In this document: in pieces, positions 14,886-21,953 of the stretch
Layout: each line of letters begins with the position of its first letter
Position numbering within the stretch: position 1 is the first letter of the stretch
Assembly: GCF_016901735.1 (NCBI RefSeq)
Contig: NZ_JACLZC010000020.1
Span: 1 to 43,277, forward strand
Reading direction: 5' to 3'
Source: Pseudoflavonifractor phocaeensis
GTDB taxonomy: Bacteria > Bacillota > Clostridia > Oscillospirales > Oscillospiraceae
Length of the DNA stretch: 43,277 bases
Position numbers and translations under genes: made by a program
The notes under the pieces: model-generated
The model's input: the letters and a program-made list of their open reading frames with translations, nothing else
What the model was told of the DNA's origin: nothing
The model's database searches: none

Positions 14886-16637
14886 ATGTTGATCAGCCAG
14901 GAAATGCGCAAACTCGCGCCCGAGATGGACCCCCTGCGTCTGGGTACCGGCTGGACGGTGGAGGATCTGGCCAAGCCTCAGATCTTCGTGGAGAGCACCT
15001 TCGGCGACAGCCACCCCGGCTCCGGACACCTGGACAAGCTGGTGGCGGCGGCCTGTGAGGGCATCGCGGCGGCCGGCGGCCATGGCGCCCGCTATTTCTG
15101 CACCGATATGTGCGACGGCGAAAGCCAGGGTACCGACGGCATCAACTACTCCCTGGTGAGCCGCGAGATGATCGCCAACATGATCGAGATCCAGGCCAAC
15201 GCCACCCCCTTTGACGCCGGCGTCTATATGGCCAGCTGCGACAAGGGTCTGCCCGGCAACCTGATGGGCCTGGCCCGTGTGAACATCCCCGCGGTGGTGG
15301 TGACCGGCGGCACCATGGCGGCCGGCCCCAACATGCTGACCCTGGAGCAGCTGGGCATGTACTCCGCCCAGTATGAGCGCGGCGAGATCGACGAGGCCAA
15401 GCTCCAGTGGGCCAAGCAGAACGCCTGCCCCAGCTGCGGCGCCTGTTCCTTCATCGGCACCGCCTCCACCATGCAGATCATGGCCGAGGCCCTGGGCCTC
15501 AGCCTGCCCGGCAGCGCCCTGCTGCCCGCCACCAGCCCCGACCTCATCGACTACGCCAGAAGAGCCGGCGAGCAGGCCGTGAAGCTGGCCCATATGGAGG
15601 GGATGCGTCCCCGGGACATCGTGACCCTCAAGAGCTTTGAGAACGCCATTTTGGTCCATGCCGCCGTGTCCGGCTCCACCAACTGCCTGCTCCACCTGCC
15701 CGCCATCGCCCATGAGTACGGCATCGAGATCACCGGCGAGACCTTCGACCGCCTCCATCGCGGCGCCCGCTACCTGCTGGACGTCCGGCCCGCCGGCCGC
15801 TGGCCCGCGGAGTTCTTCTACTATGCCGGCGGCGTCCCCGCCATCATGGAGGAGATCAAGGAGCACCTCCACCTGGATGTGATGACCATTACCGGCAAGA
15901 CTCTGGGCGAGAACCTGGAGGAGCTCAAGCGCAACGGCTTCTATGAGCGCTGCCAGCACTGGCTGGACCAGGCCAACCAGCGCTGCGGCACCCACATCAC
16001 CAAAGAGGACATCATCCGGCCCTATGACAAGGCCATCGGCACCGACGGCTCCATCGCCATCCTGAAGGGCAATCTGGCCCCCGAGGGCGCGGTCATCAAG
16101 CACACCGCCTGCCCCAAGGAGATGTTCTCCGCCGTCCTCAACGCCCGTCCCTTCGACAGCGAGGAGGCGTGCATCGACGCGGTGCTCCACCACAAGGTGA
16201 AGCCCGGCGACGCGGTGTTCATCCGCTACGAGGGCCCCAAGGGCTCCGGTATGCCCGAGATGTTCTACACCTCCGAGGCCATTTCCTCCGATAAGGAGCT
16301 GGGCCGCAGCATCGCCCTCATCACCGACGGCCGCTTCTCCGGCGCCTCCACCGGCCCTGTCATCGGCCACTGCAGCCCCGAGGCTCAGGCCGGCGGTCCC
16401 ATCGCCCTGGTGGAAGAGGGCGACCTGATCCAGCTGGACGTGAAGGAGCGTATTCTGGCCATCGTGGGCGTGAAGGGGGAGCGCAAGACCCCCGAGGAGA
16501 TGGACGCCATTCTGGCCGAGCGCAAGAAGAGCTGGAAGCCCAAGGCCGCCAAGTACCCCAGCGGCGTGCTCCGCCTCTTCTCCGAGCTGGCTGAGTCCCC
16601 CATGAAGGGCGCGTATCTCTCTTACGATAAGAAGTAA
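14886..16637 (+). CDS. IlvD/Edd-family dehydratase, probable aldonate dehydratase
   Basis: 583 residues, full length for the family. Recognised blocks: CDGESQGTDGINYSLVSRE (76-94), MASCDKGLPGNLMG (Cys118), and CPSCGACSFIGTASTM (Cys181, 184, 187). The C-terminal half carries GRFSGASTGPVIGHCSPEA, with family similarity to the SGGTHGxxxGHxxPEA block. Family members dehydrate dihydroxy-acids or sugar acids (xylonate, arabinonate, gluconate, 6-phosphogluconate) using an iron-sulfur cluster. The usual first cluster cysteine (Pro-Cys-Asn near residue 45) reads Pro-Gly-Ser here, while extra cysteines occur at 72 and 76. In this operon it probably makes a 2-keto-3-deoxy-aldonate. Ribosome site AAAGGA lies ~9 nt upstream. 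Confidence 0.87.
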   Translation: MLISQEMRKLAPEMDPLRLGTGWTVEDLAKPQIFVESTFGDSHPGSGHLDKLVAAACEGIAAAGGHGARYFCTDMCDGESQGTDGINYSLVSREMIANMIEIQANATPFDAGVYMASCDKGLPGNLMGLARVNIPAVVVTGGTMAAGPNMLTLEQLGMYSAQYERGEIDEAKLQWAKQNACPSCGACSFIGTASTMQIMAEALGLSLPGSALLPATSPDLIDYARRAGEQAVKLAHMEGMRPRDIVTLKSFENAILVHAAVSGSTNCLLHLPAIAHEYGIEITGETFDRLHRGARYLLDVRPAGRWPAEFFYYAGGVPAIMEEIKEHLHLDVMTITGKTLGENLEELKRNGFYERCQHWLDQANQRCGTHITKEDIIRPYDKAIGTDGSIAILKGNLAPEGAVIKHTACPKEMFSAVLNARPFDSEEACIDAVLHHKVKPGDAVFIRYEGPKGSGMPEMFYTSEAISSDKELGRSIALITDGRFSGASTGPVIGHCSPEAQAGGPIALVEEGDLIQLDVKERILAIVGVKGERKTPEEMDAILAERKKSWKPKAAKYPSGVLRLFSELAESPMKGAYLSYDKK

Positions 16638-16650
16638 ACAAGCAGCAGCA

Positions 16651-16696
16651 GACACCGGTCTTTTGACGCCAGCCGTCAGGGACCGGTGTCTTTTTT
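16651..16696 (+). terminator. Terminator of the dehydrogenase-LarA-IlvD operon
   Basis: GACACCGGTC (16651-16660) pairs with GACCGGTGTC (16681-16690), followed by six T. Confidence 0.9.
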
Positions 16697-16707
16697 CGTT
16701 TCAGGGC

Positions 16708-16746
16708 AAAAGAAAAGGGACGGCGAGCGTTTTCGCTCACCGTCCC
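16708..16746 (-). terminator. Terminator of the polysaccharide dehydratase operon
   Basis: On the minus strand, GGGACGGTGAGCG (16746-16734) pairs with CGCTCGCCGTCCC (16729-16717), with one G-T pair, followed by a T-rich tract (16716-16708). Confidence 0.88.
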
Positions 16747-16765
16747 CGCGGACGTGTTTCAACGG

Positions 16766-17533
16766 TTATCCCTCTTGGAATTCCTTGAGGTAATAGGCTT
16801 TTTTCAGGCTCTTTTCCTCCTGGTAGGTCTCCTCCACCTCTTTGGCCAGGCTATCGTCCTTGCCGGCCTGCTTGAGCAGATCCCGCAGGGTGGAGACCAC
16901 TTCCGCCACCTTGGCGTCGCACTCCTTCTCCAGCGCGGTCAGCTCTTCCACCTTGCCGTACACCACCGCCGTCCGGTTTTCGGGGGTATGCTCGCCGGCG
17001 ACGTACTCGTCGATGGCGGACTGTACGATGGCCTCCAGCTGGGCCACATAGGTGGCTTGGAGCACATACATTTTGGCGATCTGCTGGCGGATCTGCTGGT
17101 CGATGGTGTTGGAGGTACTGCTGGCCGCCGGTTTGCTGGTGCCGGACGGCGTACTGGGGGTGGAAGTAGGGGTACTGGTTGCGGCGGCGGAATCGCCGGT
17201 GTCTGTACTGCCGTCCGGCGTGTCCTCGGTGGGGGCGGGAGAGGCCGTTTCACCGGCCAGCAGCTTTTCTGCCGCCTCGTCGGCGGTGAGGCTGCCGTCC
17301 ATCAGCGCGGCCAGTTCGTCCTCGCTGAAGGCATAGTCGCTGATGTCATAATCCTTCATGGCCTTGGTCAGGGTCTTGCTGTTTTCCTCCAGGCGGCTGC
17401 TGATGGTGTCGCCGTCCATGGTCATCATATAGCGGGCGGCCTTGATGTTGTTCCACTGCCAGGCAGCCAGCGCGGCGCCGGCCACGATGAGCACGCCCAC
17501 CACACCAATGGCAATTTTGACTCCTTTTTTCAT
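16766..17533 (-). CDS. Single-pass membrane protein with Ser/Thr/Pro linker and coiled coil
   Basis: 255 residues from the ATG at 17533 (AAGGAGG just upstream); the frame extends further but without a better start. The first 28 residues are a basic start plus one membrane helix, then a short helical domain (DYDISDYAFSEDELAALMDG). A low-complexity Thr/Ser/Pro/Ala linker follows (~95-140), then a long Glu/Lys/Ala-rich helix likely to form a coiled coil. The gene starts 10 bp after the NDP-sugar dehydratase stop and ends at a terminator, so the two are co-transcribed. A structural or regulatory partner in surface polysaccharide synthesis is possible. No known family is recognised. Confidence 0.78.
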   Translation of the reverse strand: MKKGVKIAIGVVGVLIVAGAALAAWQWNNIKAARYMMTMDGDTISSRLEENSKTLTKAMKDYDISDYAFSEDELAALMDGSLTADEAAEKLLAGETASPAPTEDTPDGSTDTGDSAAATSTPTSTPSTPSGTSKPAASSTSNTIDQQIRQQIAKMYVLQATYVAQLEAIVQSAIDEYVAGEHTPENRTAVVYGKVEELTALEKECDAKVAEVVSTLRDLLKQAGKDDSLAKEVEETYQEEKSLKKAYYLKEFQEG

Positions 17534-17543
17534 GAATCCTCCT

Positions 17544-19466
17544 TTACGCGCCGATCGCGTTATAATCGGTCTCTTGCTGCTGGGAACCTTCCCCCATCTG
17601 CTGGCGCACCTGCTCTTCGGCCTGGCGGTTGACCTCCTCCGGGTCCTTGAAGGTGGGGACCAGCTGATGCAGGATCTCAAAAATATGGGAACGGGCGCCC
17701 TGTTCCAGCGCCTCGGAGAGGGCGTTGAGCCAGGCGGAGAGCTGGTCATAGGGCAGAGGCTGCCGCTGCTCCACAAAAATCTTTTCATTTTCGGTGCGGC
17801 TCAGGTTGGCGTTTTTGGTCAGCAGCTCCTCATAGAGCTTTTCGCCGGGGCGCAGGCCTACCTCCTTGATTTTGATGTCCACATAGGGGGTATAGCCGGA
17901 GAGGCGGATCAGATTTTCCGCCAGGTCCAGGATATGGACCGGCTGTCCCATATCCAGCACAAACACCTCGCCGCTGTGGGCCAGAGAGCCGGCCTCCAGC
18001 ACCAGGGACACCGCTTCCGGGATGGTCATGAAGTAACGTACGATCCGCTTGTCGGTGATGGTCACCGGTCCGCCGTAGGCGATCTGCTTTTGGAAGAGGG
18101 GGATCACCGAGCCGTTGGAGCCCAGCACGTTGCCGAAGCGGACGGCGGCAAATTCGGTCTGTCCCCGTTCCCGCAGGCCCTGGAGGACCTGTTCACAGAG
18201 GTATTTGGTGGCGCCCATGATGTTTGTGGGATTGACCGCCTTATCGGTGGAAATGAGAACGAACTTTTCCACATGGTATTTCTGGGCGGCCAGGGCGGTA
18301 TGGTAGGTGCCGAAGACGTTGTTTTTGATGGCCTCCTCGGGGCAGTGCTCCATCAGGGGCACATGCTTGTGAGCGGCGGCGTGGAACACCAGGTTGGGGC
18401 GGTAGTAGGCAAAGAGACGGTCGATCTTATTATAATCCCGGACGGAGCCGATCTCAATCACCAAATCCAGCTTGCTGCCAAACCGGTGGATCAGGTCCTG
18501 CTGCAAGTCGTAGACGGAGTTTTCCGCGATGTCCAGGACAATGAGCCGCTTGGGTCCATACTGGGCGATCTGCCGGCACAGCTCCGAACCGATGGAGCCG
18601 CCGCCGCCGGTGACCAGGATGGTCTTGTCCCGCAGGAAGGTGGAGATGCGGGGGTTGTCCAGCCGCACGGCGGGCCGGCCCAGCAGGTCCTCAATGCGCA
18701 CCTGGCGCATACTGCCCGCCAAAGAGGCGTTGGGACGCTCCAGCTGCATGAGGGGATCGTCCAGAATGTGAAGGCGGCAGTTGGTTTTGGCGCATACCTT
18801 CAAGATCTCCGCCCGGCGCTCGGGGGAGAGGGTGGGGATGGCCAGAATGATCTCGGTGACGTTGGTGTCGGCCAGCAGCTCCGGCAGGCGGTCGATGGGG
18901 CCCTTTACCGGGACGCCGAACACGCTCTTGCCGATTTTGTCCTCGGCGTCGTCAAAAAGGCAGAAGGGAATATAGTGGCCGTTGCTGTTATGTACCAGCT
19001 CGTGGAGGAGAGACACGCCGGCGGTGCCGGTGCCGATAATGGCCACCTGACTGCGTCCCGCACCGCTGTATCGGGTAAAGCGAAAGCGGTAGAGGCGGTA
19101 GACAAAGCGCAGGGTGAGCATGGCCATCAGGGCCAGGAGCATACCGAAGAGGCCCCGCACAATCCAGATGGAGTTGGTGTCCAGGACCAGGTTAATGGCG
19201 GTATAGACCAGATAGCCGCAGCCGGCGCCGCCCAAAAGCACCAGATATTCCCGGCTTTCGGCGTAGCGCCAGAGGCTGTCGTAGGTTTTGAAGCGCAGCT
19301 GGAAGAAGAATACGCATACGTTCAGCAAAATGATGTGCATCACCAGATTGAACATCTGGATATCACCGCTCAGGTAATTAGGCAGAAAGACCAGGATATT
19401 GCAGGTGAAAATCAAATAAACGTCGATTGCCAGCACGATCCAGGCACGATAATTTGAGAGTTTCAT
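17544..19466 (-). CDS. Membrane NDP-sugar 4,6-dehydratase/epimerase (CapD/PglF/WbpM type)
   Basis: 640 residues from the ATG at 19466 (GGAG 8 nt upstream). Four hydrophobic helices occupy the first ~130 residues, followed by a CoA-binding-like Rossmann domain (VAIIGTGTAGVSL, ~145-270). The extended SDR domain then has TGGGGSIGSELCRQI, LVFHAAAHKHVPLMEH and the atypical catalytic block STDKAVNPTNIMGATK, in which Met replaces the usual Tyr. Relatives convert UDP-GlcNAc to the 4-keto-6-deoxy sugar that starts rare-sugar synthesis for capsule or glycoproteins. No glycosyltransferases or flippase genes lie nearby, so it is an orphan copy with its own promoter (19513-19541) and one downstream partner gene. 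Confidence 0.92.
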   Translation of the reverse strand: MKLSNYRAWIVLAIDVYLIFTCNILVFLPNYLSGDIQMFNLVMHIILLNVCVFFFQLRFKTYDSLWRYAESREYLVLLGGAGCGYLVYTAINLVLDTNSIWIVRGLFGMLLALMAMLTLRFVYRLYRFRFTRYSGAGRSQVAIIGTGTAGVSLLHELVHNSNGHYIPFCLFDDAEDKIGKSVFGVPVKGPIDRLPELLADTNVTEIILAIPTLSPERRAEILKVCAKTNCRLHILDDPLMQLERPNASLAGSMRQVRIEDLLGRPAVRLDNPRISTFLRDKTILVTGGGGSIGSELCRQIAQYGPKRLIVLDIAENSVYDLQQDLIHRFGSKLDLVIEIGSVRDYNKIDRLFAYYRPNLVFHAAAHKHVPLMEHCPEEAIKNNVFGTYHTALAAQKYHVEKFVLISTDKAVNPTNIMGATKYLCEQVLQGLRERGQTEFAAVRFGNVLGSNGSVIPLFQKQIAYGGPVTITDKRIVRYFMTIPEAVSLVLEAGSLAHSGEVFVLDMGQPVHILDLAENLIRLSGYTPYVDIKIKEVGLRPGEKLYEELLTKNANLSRTENEKIFVEQRQPLPYDQLSAWLNALSEALEQGARSHIFEILHQLVPTFKDPEEVNRQAEEQVRQQMGEGSQQQETDYNAIGA

Positions 19467-19512
19467 CTTGTCTCCATTCCCGTATAACTTCGATCTCTTC
19501 ATACTTTTTCCT

Positions 19513-19541
19513 ATTCTACCACCGATACCCCTGGAAGTCAA
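19513..19541 (-). promoter_or_regulatory. Promoter of the NDP-sugar dehydratase operon
   Basis: On the minus strand: TTGACT (19541-19536), 17-bp spacer, TAGAAT (19518-19513), about 47 bp before the ATG at 19466. Confidence 0.75.
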
Positions 19542-19650
19542 ACCAGTTAGTTTTGGAAAAGTGCCAGAATTTATAAGGAAGCCGCTCCTTTTTCTCATTT
19601 TATTTGTCATGACTGTTGTCATATCAACAATTCTTTTTTCAAAATGGGAC

Positions 19651-19678
19651 TTGATATTTTGGAAAAAAGGGATAAAAT
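19651..19678 (+). promoter_or_regulatory. Promoter of psuK-psuG
   Basis: TTGATA (19651-19656), 16-bp spacer, TAAAAT (19673-19678), 51 bp before the psuK ATG. The flanking region 19560-19715 is AT-rich and has no gene. Confidence 0.75.
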
Positions 19679-19729
19679 TAAGCATAAGATTAAAGGATAA
19701 ATATTTGCTTATGAAATGGAGGGCTGCCC

Positions 19730-20809
19730 ATGACTCAGCGGGAACGCCAGATCCTGCGGTGGATCGAGGAAAACCCCATGATCTCTCAGCAGGAGCTGGC
19801 CGAAAAAGCGGGGATCGCCCGCTCTTCGGTGGGAGTGCATATCTCCAACCTGATGAAAAAGGGCTGTATCCTGGGCAAGGGATACATCGTCCATACCGCC
19901 CCGTACGCGGTGGTGGTGGGGGGCGTGAATATGGACATCGGAGGGCGGCCTGCCGCGCCCCTGGTGGCTCAGGACTCCAATCCCGGGCAGGTGCGTATGA
20001 GCCTGGGGGGCGTGGGGCGCAATATTGCGCACAATATGAGCCTGCTGGGCATCGACACCCGGATGCTCACCGCCTTTGGAGACGACCTCTACGCCCAGCG
20101 CATCGCCGCCTCCTGCGGAGAGCTGGGCATCGACATCTCCCAGGCCCTTCAGGTGCCCGGCGGGGCCACCTCTACCTATCTGTTCATCTCCGACCAGCGG
20201 GGCGACATGGCCCTTGCCATCTCCGACATGGCCATTTATGACCATCTGACCCCCGCCTTCCTTCGTACCCGCCAAAATTTGCTGGATCACGCCCAGCTCA
20301 TCGTGCTGGATACCAACCTGCCCGCTTCCTCCATTACCTATTTGGCGGAAAACAGCAAGGTCCCCCTCTTTGCCGACCCGGTCTCCACCGCCAAGGCGGT
20401 CAAGCTCAAGCCGGTGCTGGGACGGATTCACACCCTGAAGCCCAACCGGCTGGAGGCGGAGCTCCTCTCCGGCGTGCCTATCACCGACGAGGCCAGCCTT
20501 CACCGGGCGGCGGACGTGCTCTTGTCCACCGGCCTGCGGCGGGTGCTCATCAGCCTGGGGAGCGACGGTATGTTTGCCGCTGACCACCAGGAGCGCTTCC
20601 ATCTGCCCTGTCTGCCGGGCCATATGGTCAACACCACCGGCTGCGGCGACGCCGCCATGGCCGCCGTGGCCTGGGCCTATCTGGAGGGGACGGATTTGAA
20701 GCATACCGCCCTGGCCGCCCTGGCCGCCGGCGCCATTGCCATGGAGAGCGCCGAGACCATCAACCCGGAGCTCCGGGTGGAGACCCTGAAAGCCCGCGCC
20801 GCACAATAA
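19730..20809 (+). CDS. psuK: Pseudouridine kinase with N-terminal winged-helix domain (PfkB family)
   Basis: 359 residues. Residues 1-55 form a MarR/Lrp-like helix-turn-helix (QRERQILRWIEENPMISQQELAEKAG, then SSVGVHISNLMKKG). The rest is a PfkB kinase: GGVNMDIGG, LGGVGRNIAHNMSLLG, and the catalytic anion hole NTTGCGDAAMA near residue 305. PsuK phosphorylates pseudouridine to pseudouridine 5'-phosphate, which PsuG (next gene) splits to uracil and ribose 5-phosphate. The pairing with psuG makes the substrate assignment strong; by fold alone any sugar or nucleoside would be possible. The winged helix may let the protein act as its own regulator. TGGAGGG lies 6 nt before the ATG. Confidence 0.92.
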   Translation: MTQRERQILRWIEENPMISQQELAEKAGIARSSVGVHISNLMKKGCILGKGYIVHTAPYAVVVGGVNMDIGGRPAAPLVAQDSNPGQVRMSLGGVGRNIAHNMSLLGIDTRMLTAFGDDLYAQRIAASCGELGIDISQALQVPGGATSTYLFISDQRGDMALAISDMAIYDHLTPAFLRTRQNLLDHAQLIVLDTNLPASSITYLAENSKVPLFADPVSTAKAVKLKPVLGRIHTLKPNRLEAELLSGVPITDEASLHRAADVLLSTGLRRVLISLGSDGMFAADHQERFHLPCLPGHMVNTTGCGDAAMAAVAWAYLEGTDLKHTALAALAAGAIAMESAETINPELRVETLKARAAQ

Positions 20810-20857
20810 ACGTTATCCGTCGTAAAGTTTCATATCATAGTTTGGAGGTATATTAAG

Positions 20858-21781
20858 ATGAATTTCAACAAGTATCTGGACGTAGCCCCCGAAGTTGCCC
20901 AGGCTGTGGCCGCCGGCCGGCCGGTGGTGGCCCTGGAGTCCACCATCATCTCCCACGGTATGCCCTATCCCCAGAATGTGGAGACCGCCCTGCGGGTAGA
21001 GGCCATCATTCGGGAAAACGGCGCGGTGCCCGCCACCATCGCCATCATCAACGGCCGCCTCAAGGCGGGCTGCACCAAGGAAGAGATTGAGTATCTGGGC
21101 AAGCAGGGACCTAAGGTCAACAAGGCCAGCCGCCGGGACCTGGCGGTGCTGGTCTCCAAGGGAGCCGACGGCGCCACCACCGTGACCACCACCATGATCA
21201 TCGCCCATATGGCGGGCATCAAGATCTTTGCCACCGGCGGCATCGGCGGCGTCCACCGGGGCGCCGAGACCACCATGGACATCTCCGCCGACCTGGAGGA
21301 GCTGGCCCATACCCCGGTGATGGTGGTCTGTGCCGGGGCCAAGTCCATCCTGGACCTGGGCCTCACCCTGGAATATCTGGAGACCCACGGCGTGCCCGTC
21401 ATCGGTTACGGCACCAAGGAGCTGCCCGCCTTCTACACCCGCAAGAGCGGTTTTTCCGTGGATTACCGGCTGGACACCCCCGAAGAGCTGGCCGCCGCCT
21501 TCCGTACCAGCCTGGCGCTGGGCTTTGAGGGCGGTATGCTGGTGACCAACCCCATCCCGGAGGAGTTCTCCATGGACCCGGCGGTCATCAACCGCGCCAT
21601 TGACGCCGCCCTGGCCGAGGCCAAGGAGCAGGGCATCCACGGCAAGGAGACTACCCCCTTCCTCCTGGCCAAGGTCAAGGAGCTGACCGGCGGTGACAGC
21701 CTGGACTCCAACATCCAGCTGGTGTTCAATAACGCCCGCCTGGCGGCTCAGACCGCCTGCGCCATGTGCGAAGATAAGTGA
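20858..21781 (+). CDS. psuG: Pseudouridine-5'-phosphate glycosidase
   Basis: 307 residues, normal length for PsuG. Diagnostic blocks: VVALESTIISHGMPYPQN near the N-terminus, NKASRRDLA, GATTVTTTMIIAHMAGI, FATGGIGGVHRGAE, and AKSILDLGLTLEYLETHGVPVIGYGT with the active-site Lys. It reversibly cleaves the C-C glycosidic bond of pseudouridine 5'-phosphate, using a Mn-dependent ring-opening mechanism. GGAGG precedes the ATG, 48 bp after psuK, and a strong terminator follows. No dedicated pseudouridine transporter is adjacent. Confidence 0.97.
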   Translation: MNFNKYLDVAPEVAQAVAAGRPVVALESTIISHGMPYPQNVETALRVEAIIRENGAVPATIAIINGRLKAGCTKEEIEYLGKQGPKVNKASRRDLAVLVSKGADGATTVTTTMIIAHMAGIKIFATGGIGGVHRGAETTMDISADLEELAHTPVMVVCAGAKSILDLGLTLEYLETHGVPVIGYGTKELPAFYTRKSGFSVDYRLDTPEELAAAFRTSLALGFEGGMLVTNPIPEEFSMDPAVINRAIDAALAEAKEQGIHGKETTPFLLAKVKELTGGDSLDSNIQLVFNNARLAAQTACAMCEDK

Positions 21782-21817
21782 TGAAAGATAAGAGATAAGA
21801 GATAGGGAAACGTGAAA

Positions 21818-21858
21818 AGACCCTGGACCGGCTGCAAACATCGGTCCAGGGTCTTTTT
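21818..21858. terminator. Terminator after psuG
   Basis: AGACCCTGGACCG (21818-21830) pairs with CGGTCCAGGGTCT (21842-21854), followed by five T. An A-run on the left lets it serve the convergent minus-strand dipeptidase operon as well. Confidence 0.88.
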
Positions 21859-21876
21859 CGTCATGCAAGAGGCGCT

Positions 21877-21935
21877 GTCTTTGTGCGCTGCCGTATTGCA
21901 CAAAGACGGTAGGGGCGGCCCTTGTGGTCGCCCCC
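21877..21935. repeat. Double inverted repeat resembling a dispersed intergenic element
   Basis: GTCTTTGTGC (21877-21886) is inverted at 21898-21907. It is followed directly by a second hairpin, GGGGCGGCC (21912-21920) against GGTCGCCCC (with a G-T pair). The TAGGGGCGGCC...GGTCGCCC sequence looks like the REP-type intergenic repeats common in GC-rich gut Bacillota. I see only one copy in this window. Confidence 0.5.
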
Positions 21936-21953
21936 AGAACGCCAGGCCGGCGC

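Noticed and set aside
13560..16655. A 1031-codon open frame on the minus strand opposite the LarA-like and IlvD-like genes
   Set aside because: It is the antisense shadow of two well-supported plus-strand genes; its product is low-complexity Gly/Ala/His/Val sequence without domain patterns, a typical result of GC-rich codon usage.
17442..19457. A 671-codon plus-strand frame opposite the NDP-sugar dehydratase
   Set aside because: Antisense shadow of a clearly recognised enzyme; no motifs.
19730..20809. 2-keto-3-deoxygluconate kinase completing the sugar-acid pathway
   Set aside because: The gene is in an operon with psuG under its own promoter and carries an N-terminal winged helix, so pseudouridine kinase is the better assignment.
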